The notes beneath the pieces are model-generated. The model had not been told where the DNA came from, ran no database searches, and saw nothing but the letters and a program-made list of their open reading frames with translations. A DNA stretch of 64,000 nucleotides from Plotosus lineatus (taxonomy: Eukaryota; Chordata; Actinopteri; Siluriformes; Plotosidae). Location of the stretch: contig CM045731.1 of NCBI GenBank assembly GCA_024760905.1, positions 57,634,125 through 57,698,124 on the forward strand. The letters are read 5' to 3'. Within the stretch, counting starts at the first letter, position 1. Each line of letters begins with the position of its first letter. Shown here one piece after another: positions 42,137 to 53,975 of the stretch. Made by a program: the position numbers and the translations under genes.

Positions 42137-45028
42137 CTCCATTACTCTATCACTCCATTACTTCGTCACTCTAACACTGCTTTACTCCAGCACTCTATCA
42201 CTCTAACACTGCATCACTCCATCACGTCAACACTCCATCACTCCATCACTCTAACACTACACTACTCCAGCACTCTATCACTCTAACACTGCATCACTCC
42301 ATCACTTCAACACTCCATCACTCTAACACTGCATTACTGCAGCACTATATCACGCCAACACTGCATCACTCTCATCACTTCAACACTCCAACACTTCATC
42401 ACTTCATCACTTCATCACTCTAACACTGCACTACTCCAGCACTCTATCACTCTAAGACTGCATCACTCCATCACTTCAACACTCCAACACTCCATCACTC
42501 TATCACTCTAACACTGCACTACTCCAGCACTCTATCACTCTAAGACTGCATCACTCCATCACTTCAACACTCCAACACTCCATCACTCTAACACTATATT
42601 ACTCCAGCACTATATCACTCCATCACTTCAACACTCCAACACTTCATCACTTCATCACTCTAATACTGCACTACTCCAGCACTCTATCATTCTAAAACTG
42701 CATCACTCATTCATTGTATCACTCTAACACTGCATTACTCCATCACTCTATCTCTCTAAAACTGTATCACTCCATCACTTCAACACTCCATCAATCTAAC
42801 ACTCCAACACTCCATCATTCCATCACTCTATCATGCTAACACTCCATCACTCCACCACTTTATCACTCTAACGCTCCAATACTCCAACACTCCATCACTT
42901 TATCATTCTAACACTCCATCACTCCATAACTTCAACACTCTTACACTCTAATACTCAATCACTGTATCACTCTAACCCTGCGTTACTCCATCACTCTATC
43001 ACTCTAACCCTGCATATATATGAATCTAACACTGCATCACTCCATCACTTCAACACTTCATCACTCCATCACTCTAACACTGCACTACTCCAGCACTCTA
43101 TCACTCTAAAACTGCATCATTCATTCATTGTATCACTCTAACACTGCATTACTCCATCACACTAACACTGCATTACTCCAGCACTCTATCACTCTAAAAC
43201 TGCATCACTCATTAATTGTATCACTCTAACATTGCATTACTCTAAAACTGTATCATTCCATCACTTCAACACTTGATCACTCTAACACGCCATCACTCCA
43301 TCACTCCAGCACACTATCATTCTAACACTCCATCACTGTAACACTCCATCACTCCATAACTTCAACATTCCATCACTCTAACACTCTAACACTGTATCAC
43401 TCTAACACTGCATTACTCCATCACTCTATCACTCTAAACTGCATCACTCCACATCACTGATTCACTCTGACACTGCATTAATCCATCACTCAATTATTCT
43501 ATCCCACTAACACTGAATTACTCCATCACTCTATCACTCTAACCCTGCATTATTCCATCACTCTATCCCTCTAAACTGTATCACTCTAACACTGCATTAC
43601 TCCAGCACTCAATTATTCTATCCCACTGCCACTGCATCATTCCATCACACTATCAATCTAACACTGTTTTATTTCATCACTCGAGCATTCTAAAACTGCA
43701 TTACTCCATCACTCTATTACTCTAACACTGCATCACGCCATCACTCAACTACTCTATCACTCTAACACTGCATCACTTCAACACTCCATCACTCCATCAC
43801 TCTAACACTAACACTCCAGCACTGTGTCACTCCATTACTTCAACACGCCAACGCTCTATCACTCTATCACTCTAACACTGCATCACTCAATCACTCAATT
43901 GCTCTATCACTCTATCACTCCATCACTCTAACAATGCATTACTCCAGCACTGTATCACTCTAAAACTGCATCACTCATTCACTGTATCACTCTAACACTG
44001 CATTACTCCATCACTCAAGTACTCTATCCCACTAACACTGAATTACTCCATCACTTTCTCACTCTAAAACTGCATCACTCTATCACTCTTACACTCCAAC
44101 ACTCCATCACTCCCTCACTCTGTGACTCCAGCACTCTATCATTCTAACACTGCATCACTCCATCACTCTATCACTCAAATATTCCAACACACCATCACTC
44201 CAACACTCCATCACTCTGTTACTCCAGTACTCTAGCACTCCAGCACTCTATCATTCTAACACTACATCACTCTATCATTCTAACACTCAAACACTCCAAC
44301 ACTCCATCACTCCATCAGTACATCAGTCTACTCACATTACTCCAGCACTGTATCATGCTAAAACTGCATCACTCATTCACTGTATCATTCTCCACTACAT
44401 TACTAACACTACATTACTCCATCACTCAATTACTGTATCCCACTAACACTGAATTACACCATCACTCTATCACTCTAAAACTGCATTACTCCTTCACTCT
44501 ATCGCTCTAAAACTGCATCACTCCATCAATCTAACACTGCATTACTGCATCACTCTATCATCCTTAAACTGCATTACACCATCACTCAATTACTCTATCA
44601 CTCTAACACTGCATTACTCCATCACTTTAACACTGTATCACTCCATAACTTCAACACTAACACTCTAACACTGCATCACGCCATCACTTTCACACTCTAT
44701 CACTTCATGACTCATAACACTGCATCACTCCATCACTCTATCTCTGCATTACTCCATTACTCTATCACGCTAAAAAGACATCACTCCATCACTCGAACAT
44801 TGCATTACTTCACCAATCTATCACTCTAACACTGCATCACTCCATCACTTTAACACTCCATCACTCTAACACTGCATCACTTCATCACTCTAACACTGCA
44901 TTACTCCATCACTCTATTAGTCTAGCATTGCATCACTCCATCACTTTCTCACTCCATCATTCCACCATGCTAACAGCTCAACAATCCATCAGTCTATTAC
45001 TCTAACACTGCATCACTCCATCACTTCA
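42137..45028. repeat. Octamer satellite array, about 2.9 kb
   Basis: Built of 8-base variants of CACTNNAN (cactccat, cactctaa, cactgcat, tactccag, cactctat), roughly 360 units. The variants recur in an order close to cactctaa-cactgcat-tactccat-cactctat, a loose 32-base higher-order unit. The + strand is very poor in G. The array ends 115 bases before the exon 2 splice acceptor. Confidence 0.95.
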
Positions 45029-45142
45029 GGTTGAGGGAATTGATAAATTCAGATGTCATTTAATTCATATGTTATAAACACAAAAATATTTTTGTTAGAA
45101 AATCACTTTAGTGTTGTAACATTTTTCATTTTCTTTTTTTAG

Positions 45143-45213
45143 GAGAGCCCTCCTCCTGCTCCTGAGAGTATGGTTCACTCTGCTATCTGCACAAGAACAT
45201 TCACAAACTCAAG
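45143..45213 (+). CDS. col27a1: Collagen alpha-1(XXVII), exon 2
   Basis: 71 bases between a strong acceptor (ttcattttctttttttag, ending 45142) and a donor (gtgaat at 45214). With two bases from exon 1 it encodes T-RALLLLLRVWFTLLSAQEHS-QTQ, and its final base joins exon 3 to give Gly40. It therefore supplies the hydrophobic core of the signal peptide and the first mature residues. The fit of both phases, the signal peptide it creates, and continuity with the GVDLILQLGL start of exon 3 (compare VDILQRLGL in human COL27A1) are the evidence. It is small and lies between a 2.9-kb satellite and a long CT tract. Confidence 0.78.
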
Positions 45214-45239
45214 GTGAATGGTTTGTCTGTCTGTCTGTC

Positions 45240-45371
<132 letters not shown>

Positions 45372-45483
45372 ATATTTCTCACTATTTCAGTTTCTCTCAA
45401 AAGTATTTTGTGTTACTGGTGTGTGTATGGACTGGTGTGTGTATTGGCTATACATGGGCTTTCTTTAAAGTGTAGCCAATGAG

Positions 45484-45486
<3 letters not shown>

Positions 45487-45530
<44 letters not shown>
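45487..45530. repeat. (GA)n tract in intron 2
   Basis: About 22 GA units, complementary in the transcript to the CT tract 120 bases upstream. Confidence 0.95.
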
Positions 45531-45534
<4 letters not shown>

Positions 45535-45775
45535 AAAACTAGCACAGTATTATTAGCGTTAAACATTTTTAATTCTAATCAATTCAAGAGACAAACTGAC
45601 CCTGAAATGAACGAATGCTGGAACTGAGAATGTCCAAGACATTGGGATGTCCATGTATAAAAGGTTATGAATTTCATCTGTCTTCCCTCGGCTGTCTCAG
45701 CGTGTCTTCTCTTGCTCCATCAGTGGTAGAAAGCATGAGTAGCAGCTTCCTCATCCATCAGAGAGTGAGAGCTAG

Positions 45776-45779
45776 AGAG

Positions 45780-45838
<59 letters not shown>

Positions 45839-45972
45839 TAGAGACAGGGAGCGAGAAAGAGAGAGTGGGAGCCAGAGAGAGAGAGAGAGAGAGAGAAAGA
45901 GACTGAGAGAGACAGAGAGAGTCAGAGAGAGAGAAACAGAGAGAGTCAGAAAGAGACATAGAGAGAGAGAGC

Positions 45973-46031
<59 letters not shown>

Positions 46032-46106
46032 ACAAAAGCTAGAGACAGAGAGCTAAGAGAGGGAGAGAGAGAGAGAGAGAGACCGAGAGAGAGAGAGAGA
46101 GATAGT
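45776..46106. repeat. Long GA-rich microsatellite cluster
   Basis: About 330 bases, almost purely A/G, with pure GA cores at about 45786-45835 and 45985-46030. The long Arg/Glu frame read through it is not a gene. Confidence 0.95.
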
Positions 46107-46638
46107 CCCACTCACCCTACGTACACTCTGAAAGTGATTGAAAGTTCCAGAGATATTCCCTCTATTCACTTAGCTGCAGGAGTTTGGGATGTTGGAACTC
46201 GGCGTGTTATAAATCTCCATGCGTTCCCTTTCAAACTTACAAACATTCGATTCTCACCAGCACTGTTTCTTCCATATTCTTGCTTACCTCCTAAATTCCG
46301 ATCCTGGTGGTCAGACAGTAAGCTAACCACTCAATGGGACCGGGGACACTTTTATTGTGAGCAGTACACTTTCTATAACGTTCCAGGAGCCGGAGGAAGC
46401 AGTTTCATTGTTCAAAGAGGAGTCCTGGTCTCCATCAGACATATTAACACATGTCCAGTCTGATATAATATCATCATACTTCAAGAGGGGGAAAAGTGGA
46501 GAACAATTAGAGTTTATTTTACCTTGATTTCCACTCAGGGAGAACCACTTTGTAGAGACAGTAAAATATACTGAATAGTATCAAGACAGAAGTGAGGAAG
46601 GTAATGTGGATTTTAAAATACTATTAATACAGTATTGT
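46107..46638. other. Unassigned intron 2 stretch
   Basis: About 530 bases with no recognised feature. Confidence 0.4.
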
Positions 46639-46639
46639 A

Positions 46640-46878
46640 TTCTTCTTCTTCTTCTTTCCCATTCGGCTTTTTCCCTTTCTTGGGAGTCGCCATAGCGAAT
46701 CATCTGACTTGCACATTTTATTTGGCAGAGGTTTTTACATCGGATGCCCTTCCTGTCACAACCCTTTAGCAAGGGACAGAAACACGCTGACGGCTTTGCA
46801 GCTACTCTTTACGAAATTCAGCAATGGTTCTTTTACATGCCTCTCACCATAGACAGTGAGAGACATGGCCCGCCTTTA
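46640..46878 (-). mobile_element. Family A SINE, antisense, head missing
   Basis: Reversed RTE-type tail (cggctttttccctttcttgg, agcgaatcatctgacttgca) and body (tacatgcctctcaccataga). It stops at gcccgccttt. Confidence 0.8.
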
Positions 46879-46909
46879 CTGTATTATATTATATTAATAG
46901 TAATAATAA

Positions 46910-47255
46910 TAACAACAGGTAGGTGGTAGGTACATCTGCCTCAATGCAAGAAGGTCCTGGGTTTGATTCCCAGGCATTTCTGTGTGGAGTTTGTATGTTG
47001 TCCCCGTGCTTACATGGGTTTTCTCCATGTACTCCGATTTCCTCTCTAATATGTCCAAAAGCATGACCAGAAGGTTATTTAGCTCTAGGGGAGAGTGAGT
47101 GAGTGTGAATGGTTTTATGTGGGTTGGCTCTGCAATGGCCTGGTGAACTGTTCGGGGTATACCCAGAATTATCCCAGAGTCGGCTGAAATAGGCCCCAGC
47201 CTACCAATGACTCTAATTAGGATTAAGCAGTTTGGGAAATGAATAAATTAATTAT
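46910..47255 (+). mobile_element. tRNA-derived SINE (family B)
   Basis: Head gtaggtggtaggtacatctg and gggtttgattcccag (B box), body tgtggagtttgtatgttgtc, and tail taattaggattaagcagttt. Confidence 0.8.
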
Positions 47256-47665
47256 TCCACTTTATTTTTATTAAACTGATACACTTCAATATTTTTCATT
47301 TAAGATATTTTTTTAAAGTAACAAAAATATTTTTTTAAAATTGAGGGCAAAACAAAGAGCTCACAATCATAAGGAGAGTGTTAAACATATATTTAGTTAA
47401 ACAACAAAAAAAACCTTTTCGCTGCAAATATTAATAAATTTACTCATCACTCACTCAACCGTCTCTAAATTAGGAATTAAAGCCCATGAAAACATTTAGA
47501 AGAACATAAGTAAAGTTATGGTTCCTCTTTAATGTGTCCTTGTCTCTGGAGTACCGGCTTTGAAAATCCTATTAGACAACCTCTACCTGAGGTAAAAGGT
47601 CACGGGTTGAGTCATGTGAAACCTGAATAGGAGTTGAGCTGTGATGCTTTGATGTATGAGCGTAC

Positions 47666-47701
<36 letters not shown>

Positions 47702-47754
47702 AAAACGAGCACTGGATGTTTTTGTGGGTTGTTTAAGGAATGTGACTCAGGATG
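47256..47754. other. Unassigned intron 2 stretch with an A30 run
   Basis: About 500 AT-rich bases including a poly(A) run at 47669-47698, which could be the end of a decayed retroelement. Nothing else is recognised. Confidence 0.4.
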
Positions 47755-48204
47755 TGTTATGGATTGAACTTTCAGCCGGACCCAGGAATTCCAGGAGACA
47801 ATGAACAGTTCAACAGATAAGGTTTATTAACTCATAGGACACACCGCAGATAAAAAAATAAATAAATAAAAAAAGCAGTGACAAACACTGGGGGTGCCAA
47901 CAAAAATAAAACGGTATCAAACACCGGAGACAAAGAAGAAAAATTGTATCAAACAATGGTGACTGTGGCTGGGAAGGCTGGCTGCCCAGAGTGATAACTA
48001 CTTGTAGGAGCAAGTAGAGAACACGAGGAAGCGACCAAATGAGATTGTTTAAATCTTCTGGCAAAAAGATGAAGGTGCAGCAGATCTTTATAGTCTGTTG
48101 ATTGAGGAGTGGGATCAGGTGTACACTGCTACAATCAGCCAGAGGTCGGTCAGCCATGCCCTCAGCCACAGCCTGCACTGCTAGGGAGAAAACAGGGTTT
48201 AGAG

Positions 48205-48347
48205 CCTGTCTTCTTTTCGGCTTTTTCCCTTTTTTACTCGGGAGTCGCCACAGCGAATCATCTGATTCGCACGTTTGATTTGGCAGAGGTTTTTACGTCG
48301 GATGCCCTTATTGTCACAACCCTTTTACAAGGGACAGAAACACGGTT
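48205..48347 (-). mobile_element. Family A SINE fragment inside the left LTR
   Basis: Reversed RTE-type tail only (ttcggctttttccctttttt, agcgaatcatctgattcgca, ctcacaacccttt-like). It interrupts sequence that is continuous in the right LTR (gagaaaat...ggttagagc). Confidence 0.8.
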
Positions 48348-48392
48348 TAGAGCAATGCAGGAAAACCAACATGAATCCTCAATAAACACACA

Positions 48393-49376
48393 CAGGGGTG
48401 TCCAAACTTTTTTCACTGAGGGCCACATACTTAAAAATATAGGAGGGACTGGGCCACCATAACGATGGATAGAATACTCCCATTTATGGATCTTTATTGA
48501 TTTATTCAGAAAAGGCTTTGGTAGCTCATTCTCAGAACAGCAGCTTAAGATTTCTTCTAAGTCAGAACACTCACAGTACAGAGAAAGAACAATAAAGGGG
48601 AAAATGGGACGGGTAAATTTCAAGCTTGTTATTTAAATTATCAGGCTCAGCAACACACCTATTAACGTTCCTCGGTAACGGTTATCAACATTAACAGCCT
48701 GAACAGGACTTAACAGGAGTGCATATATATTTTAGTAAATTGTTCTGGTAGCAGCTGTGCTGGGTATGTAAATCAAGCCATCCAGCTGCAATGCTGATCC
48801 AATGCCACTCGTGCCAAAAATCCGTAAAATGTCACTTGATCAAGGAGCAAATCTGCATCAGATGAGATCAGCTGACTTTGTGTGTGCATTGTGTGTGTTA
48901 AGAAAAACGCATATAAGAAAGTAGTGCACAAAAGCAGGGTAGTGACAGAATTGATGCGCATTATTCATATTTGTCGCATGTGTATCTGCACATGCATTCT
49001 TATTAACACACGGGTACTGTGGAATATTTTTTTACTCACCTAAAGTGGGAACTGAATTGCACCCAGTGAGAGCAAAAGGAATTCACTCTCCTACCGTGTG
49101 TGAAATTTTCTGCACTCACTTTCTACCTTTTGCTTCTTTGGTTCTGTCATTTTTCGTAATTTGGGGTAAATTTCTTCTGTGATTGTCCTTTTTGCTGGAG
49201 CAACTGCCTCGATCAACAGTGGCTACCCCTGGTGTTAAAACTAAGAAGTGCAATACACTCAGGAAAAAGTTGAAGTGCGGGCCATATTCGATTCTATTCA
49301 TAAAATTTCTTGCGGGCCAATTAAAAATGGGCCACGAGCTGCAGTTGGCCCGCGGGCTGTAGTTTGGACACCCCTG
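48393..49376. mobile_element. hAT-type non-autonomous element inside the left LTR
   Basis: Begins caggggtgtccaaacttttt and ends gtagtttggacacccctg, inverted repeats of about 16 bases. The right LTR (53530-53549) lacks this block, so it inserted after the LTR element. The interior is non-coding. The 8-bp duplication is not recognisable, because the right flank has degenerated into a C/A homopolymer. Confidence 0.82.
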
Positions 49377-49422
49377 CCATAACCCCCCCCCCCAAAAAAA
49401 AAAAAAAAAAAAAAAACAAAGG
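49377..49422. repeat. C10/A23 homopolymer pair (polypurine tract region)
   Basis: A C-run then an A-run next to the 3' LTR of the second element. In the minus sense the G-run is its polypurine tract, expanded by slippage. Confidence 0.75.
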
Positions 49423-49429
49423 ATGCCAC

Positions 49430-49530
49430 CTGGCTTCCAATCAGGCTTGTCTGGGAACCTGTTGTAAAAGTCCGTCAGTAGGTCGGGGTGTAGGATCAGT
49501 GATTGAGAGACCCATGAGGGCTTCTCAGAC
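49430..49530 (-). pseudogene. Chromodomain end of the second sushi element
   Basis: Minus-strand text SWVSQSLILHPDLLTDFYNR followed by FPDKPDWKPGG matches the end of the chromodomain seen at 19345-19440 in the first element. Confidence 0.75.
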
Positions 49531-49852
49531 TGACCTTTCCAGGGCAGTCCGAGCTTCTCTACAGACCCGGCGTACTCTGCAGAAATGGGCTTGGACTGAA
49601 GGAACTGCCACTTCGGTCTCCTGACTGGGGAATGGAGGGGGATGGAATCCATTTATCACCATGAAGGGGGACATACAGACAGCAGAGGAGACCAGGGAGT
49701 TATGGGAGTATTCTATCCATGGTTAGGGTTAGGGTTAGTTAGAGGCTGGGAGGCAGGAGGCAACACAATGCAGGGAGGATTCTAGGGTCTGGTTAACTCA
49801 TTCCATTGGGCTGTTAGACTGAGGGTGGTAGTTGGAGGTCTGTAAGAAACTT

Positions 49853-50338
49853 CTAGGGTGTTGCAAAAAGCTTTCCATACCCTGGATATAAACTGGGGGC
49901 TTCGGTCCAAAACCGAAGGATATCATGGAGGAGGAAAACATGCTGAACCAGCAGGTCAGCTGTCTCCACTGCTGATGGGAGCTTTGGTAGAGGGATGAAA
50001 TGGACTGCATTTGAGAACTGGTCTACGATGGTCAGGATGATTGTGTTGCCTTCAAATTTGTTTCGGGCACAAGTGGCACAGGCTGCGATTAATTCCCTGG
50101 TGTCTGCTGCTATGGTTGGCCACCAGAAGTGCTGTTGAAGGAGAAAAATGCTCCGGTGAACCCCAGGGTGGCAGGCCATATTGGAAGAGTGCCCCCACTG
50201 AAGCACTGGAGTTCTTCTGGATGGTGGTACATATAATCGCCTCTGTGGGCATCCTTCAGGCTCTGGTTCCCTCTCTGGAGCATTCTGGACTGGCCGCTCC
50301 ACCCATCTAGTAGCTCTAACCACACACAAAGAAGGCAA
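49853..50338 (-). pseudogene. Integrase fragment of the second sushi element
   Basis: The open stretch has LLQQHFWWPTIAADTRELIA and CATCARNK (zinc-binding Cys pair), then jumps to a shortened core with NTIILTIVDQFSNAVHF. The segment between them, which should hold a linker and the start of the core, is deleted. Confidence 0.82.
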
Positions 50339-50404
50339 GATGGTTTCTATGGCAGTTTCTTCCTCTCCTTGGGAGCACTGCCGGGAGAGAGCTGGTTTGA
50401 TGTT

Positions 50405-50977
50405 TTACAAGCTAGGACAATAGGTGAGAGTGAAGTTGAATCTTCCCAGGTCTCGGGACCACTGGGCCTGCTGGGAGTTCAGCCTCTGTGCTAAATGAAG
50501 GTAAGAGAGGTTCTTATGGTCCTTCCAAATGAGAAAGGGGTAGGACGTGCCCTCCAACCAGTGCCACCATTCTTCGAGTGATAAGACCACTGCCAGCAGC
50601 TCTCTGCTCTCCATGCCGTAGTTTTGTTTGTCAGAAGTCAAGCAATGGGAGAAGAATGCGCAGGGATGGAGCTTCTGATCTGCAGGGGAGCGCTGGAAGA
50701 GGATGCCCCCCACTCCTGAATCCGAGGTGTTAACTTCAACAATGAACTGCCATGTGAGGTCTGGATGAATCAAAACAGGGGCATTAACAAACTTGTGCTT
50801 TAATTTATCAAAGGCTATCTGGGCACTAGGGGGCCATTCAAAAGAAATCTTTACTGGGGTTAGCAGAGTGAGAGGGACTGCTATGTGGGTATAGACCCAA
50901 ATAAACCTATAAAACCATTGCAAACCCCAGAAATCTCTGCAGTTGCTTGCGTATAGCCGGAACTGGCCATGCTGCAA
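50405..50977 (-). pseudogene. RNase H region of the second sushi element
   Basis: An open 190 residues with VEVNTSDSGVGGILFQR (the first Asp is replaced in VNTSD), SHCLTSDKQNYGMESRELLA and [17 protein letters not shown]. It is the best-preserved part of the element. Confidence 0.85.
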
Positions 50978-51227
50978 CTGCTTTTACCTTCTCTGGATCC
51001 AGTTTTAACTGCCCCTGTTCGACAACATAGCCTAGGAAAGACACAGAAGGCACATGAAATTCACACTTCTCTGCTTTCACATATAGCTTGTTTTCCAGGA
51101 GTCTTTGAAGGACCAGTCTTACATGTTGAACATGCTCATTGTAATTCTTGGAAAATATCAACATGTCATCAAATACGAATCTATTCAGTATGTCTCTAAG
51201 AACGTTGTTGACTAACAGCAGGCGCAT
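50907..51227 (-). pseudogene. Reverse transcriptase fragment of the second sushi element
   Basis: 106 residues from the catalytic region onward: [20 protein letters not shown], then [20 protein letters not shown] and LQRFLGFA. The catalytic motif, YLDD in the first element, reads FDD here with one residue lost. Palm sequences further upstream are broken up to about 51600. Confidence 0.82.
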
Positions 51228-51848
51228 TAATCAAGCCAATTGAAGAATATGGTTGCGTCATGGAGAGGAGTGAAGGCAGAGTCAATGAGGGGAAGGGAGT
51301 ATTTGTTTTTTACCGTGATATTGTTGAGTGTAGGCTATGCAGGGTTTCAGAGTTTTGTCTTTTTCTACCTAAAACTACTAAAAACCCGCACCTACAGGAG
51401 ATGATGAGGGTTGGATAAGACCTGCAGCGAGCAAATTGATGTATGTTTCCATAGCTTCCCTCTCAAGTTTTGAGAGGTGAAAGAGTCTCTTTATGGGAAG
51501 TACGGATTTAGGGAGCAACTCTATTGAACAGTCATAGGGCCAGTGTGGTGGTAGCAAAAGGCCTCAGTCCTAGCTGAATGCCTCTTGTAAGTTGTGATAT
51601 TCACTGGGGTCGATTCTCAGGTGGGACAGAGGTTTGGGAAACTTTGGGTGGAACAGCTGATAGTAGGCAGTGTTGGTGGCAAGTCACTCCAATTGCAAAT
51701 AGTGAGCGTAGACCAGTCTGTGTGGGGACTATGGGTTTTTAACCATGGCCACCCCAGCACCACTGGAGTAAAATGATAAACAGTTCAAGGGGTTCATGGT
51801 GGTTGTATGATAGGCTGATTGACAGGTTCTGTTTTGTGTGTGACGCAT

Positions 51849-52082
51849 TCAATGACTCGGAAATATATGGCCAACACCTCTTAAGGGGTTTTGAGCTCGT
51901 ACACTGGGAGGTGATAGTTCTGAGTCAATAAAATTGTCATTGACACCAGAATCAATGAAAACTTGAATGGGCAGCGTTTGTTGTGCAAAGTGTAGTGTAT
52001 CTTTAGTTTGAATGCATTTGAGAGAGGTTGAGAAGGCTCGGTTCACCAGTGCCCCCCTGCCTGCTGGTGAGCCTGGCACCAC
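51849..52082 (-). pseudogene. Protease fragment of the second sushi element
   Basis: LPIQVFIDSGVNDNFID carries the Asp-Ser-Gly active-site triad. The rest of the domain is out of frame. Confidence 0.7.
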
Positions 52083-52595
52083 TGGACACTAGACGAGGTA
52101 ATGTCCCTTCTCGGCAGAGTAGATGCAGAGCTGATCAGTCGCCATTGTCTATCTTTTGGTGTCAGCTTGGCATGCCAGGCTGCATGGGCTCGTGGTTGAC
52201 ACCTGGGGCCGGAGAAAGGGAGTCCAGGTTGGTTGGGTATGAGATAAGGGGTGTTGGAAACCACGGGGCTGACTGTAGACGGAATGATGGGCCGAGTCCT
52301 CCCTCCAAGGGCTCCTTCCCTACTTCACTCCCTCAACCTGTTGTCTAACCTTATGGCTAGCGTGATTATCTCCTCTAGGCTAGCTATCTCATCCCGTGCA
52401 GCTAATGCATCTTTGATCCCCTCATACAGTCCCTTAAGGGACCACCCCCCCCCCCCCCCCACCCCGCGCGGAGAGTAGAGTCATTTCAGCCACTTAGCTA
52501 ATATTCGGAATTCTATAGTGTATTCTGATACTGGTCGTGAGTCTTGCTTTATTTGTAATAATTGGCTGCTGGCTTCCTTTGCTTTGACCGAGTGA

Positions 52596-52946
52596 TCAAA
52601 AACTTTTCATTTCGTGTGTGAGTTGATCATAGTGGGAACACAAATCTGGAGTGTGTGTGGAAACTGCTAGCACCCAAGATGAAGCTTGGTCAGTGAGCAA
52701 ACTCATGATAAACCCCGTTTTTGCTTTTTTGTAAGTGAGTGGTTGTTGACTAAATATGAGTGAGCACTGATGGAGAAACTGAGCACTTGTCCCTATGGTA
52801 CCTGGATACCTAGCAAGTTTGAGGATGTGAGGCTCTCGAGGCGTGTCTGGTGCTGCTGCCAGCGCTGAAGGTGGAGGATTGGTAGGAGGGGTCAGGGAGA
52901 CAAGCTGGGTGGAAATGGTGTCCATACATCCACTGAGATGTGCCAT
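52596..52946 (-). pseudogene. Gag fragment of the second sushi element
   Basis: Minus-strand 116 residues with RYPGTIGTSAQFLHQCSLIF and KAKTGFIMSLLTDQASSW, the capsid region lost from the first element. Upstream start and the zinc knuckle are not read in the same frame. Confidence 0.75.
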
Positions 52947-53070
52947 GCTGATGGCTAATCATTGTAGATTGTCCATTACTAGGTTCAGGGTGGAGTCGTG
53001 TTGGCCTAACATGGCTCTTTGGCTGGACAATGCCTGTTGAAACTGTTCGGTCTCCACTGGGTCCATATAG

Positions 53071-53081
53071 GCCAGAAGATT
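53071..53081 (-). other. Predicted self-primer binding site of the second element
   Basis: On the minus strand aatcttctggc, one base from the LTR, is the exact reverse complement of gccagaagatt at 53358-53348. Compared with the first element one base pair differs on both sides of the pairing (C-G for T-A). Confidence 0.75.
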
Positions 53082-53082
53082 T

Positions 53083-53549
53083 TGTTATGGATTGAACTTT
53101 CAGACGGACCAAGGCATTGCAGGAGATGAACAGTTCAACAGATAAAGTTTATTAACTCACAGGAGACACTGCAAATAAAAAAAACAGTGACAAAAACTAG
53201 AGGACCCAACAAAAATAAAACAGTATCAAACACTGGAGACAACAAAGAAAATAAACTAGAGACTGTGGCTGGGAAGGCTGGCTGCCCACAGAGTGATAAC
53301 TAGGCACAAATAGAGAACACTAGGAAGCGACTGAGTGAGATTGAAACAATCTTCTGGCAGAAAAGGTGAAGGTGCAGCAGGTCTTTATAGTGGGTTCATT
53401 GAGGAGTGGGATCAGGTGTGCACTGCTGCAATCAGCCAGAGGTAGGTCAGCCATGCCCCTCAGCCACAGTCTGCACTGCTGGGGAGAAAATATGGTTAGA
53501 GCAACACTGGAAAACCAAAATGAATCTTCAATAAACACACACCCTAACA
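53083..53549 (-). repeat. 5' LTR of the second sushi-type element
   Basis: 467 bp. On the minus strand it holds a TATA box (tataaag, 53389-53383) and, 31 bases on, gccagaagatt (53358-53348), the predicted transcript start. Confidence 0.88.
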
Positions 53550-53794
53550 GGAAGTACATGGGAATCTTCTGATAATCCAATGAATAAGATCCAAGGTGAG
53601 ATCTAAGAGAAAGAGATGAAGAATGCTGGGTGCTTCGTTAATTATTTAAAAAATCTTTAAGGCTCATAAATTGTAAATCAGTTCAAAAATCAGATCAGTT
53701 CAATGATAATTTCATGAAAATGCTTCATGAAGATGGAATTCACTGAAGTCTGATCAGGCTCCAAACCCATGAAAAACCTGTGATTATACTGGAA
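53550..53794. other. Unassigned intron 2 stretch
   Basis: No recognised feature. Confidence 0.4.
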
Positions 53795-53975
53795 TGGGAA
53801 AACCAGGGATCTTGCTGAGGCGGAATAACTAGTGATGTTCCTGGGACTTGAACAACCAGTGATTCTATTGTGATTGGAAAACCGGGGCTCTTGATGGGAT
53901 GGGAAAAACAGTGATCCTTCTAGGACAGGAAAACCAGTGATCTTGCTGGGATGGGGAACCTATTAACCTGCTGGA
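53795..53975. repeat. Degenerate minisatellite, unit about 30 bp
   Basis: Six or so imperfect units built on gaaaaccagtgatcttgctg. Confidence 0.6.

Larger units (their letters stand above)
47755..53549 (-). mobile_element. Second sushi-type Ty3/Gypsy chromovirus, antisense, inactive
   Basis: LTRs at 53083-53549 (5' in element sense) and 47755 to about 49383 (3', enlarged by nested insertions) start and end with TGTTA...TAACA. The flanking five bases are ggatg (47750-47754) and ggaag (53550-53554), a target duplication with one mismatch. Between them, on the minus strand, lie Gag, protease, RT, RNase H, integrase and chromodomain remains in the right order. It lies in col27a1 intron 2, antisense to the gene, and differs clearly from the element at 15217. 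Confidence 0.9.

Noticed and set aside
42137..45028. CRISPR-like array
   Set aside because: Units are contiguous octamer variants with no distinct spacers, in a vertebrate intron.
45776..46106. Long Arg/Glu-rich open frame
   Set aside because: It is produced by a GA microsatellite within intron 2; no domain and no splice context.
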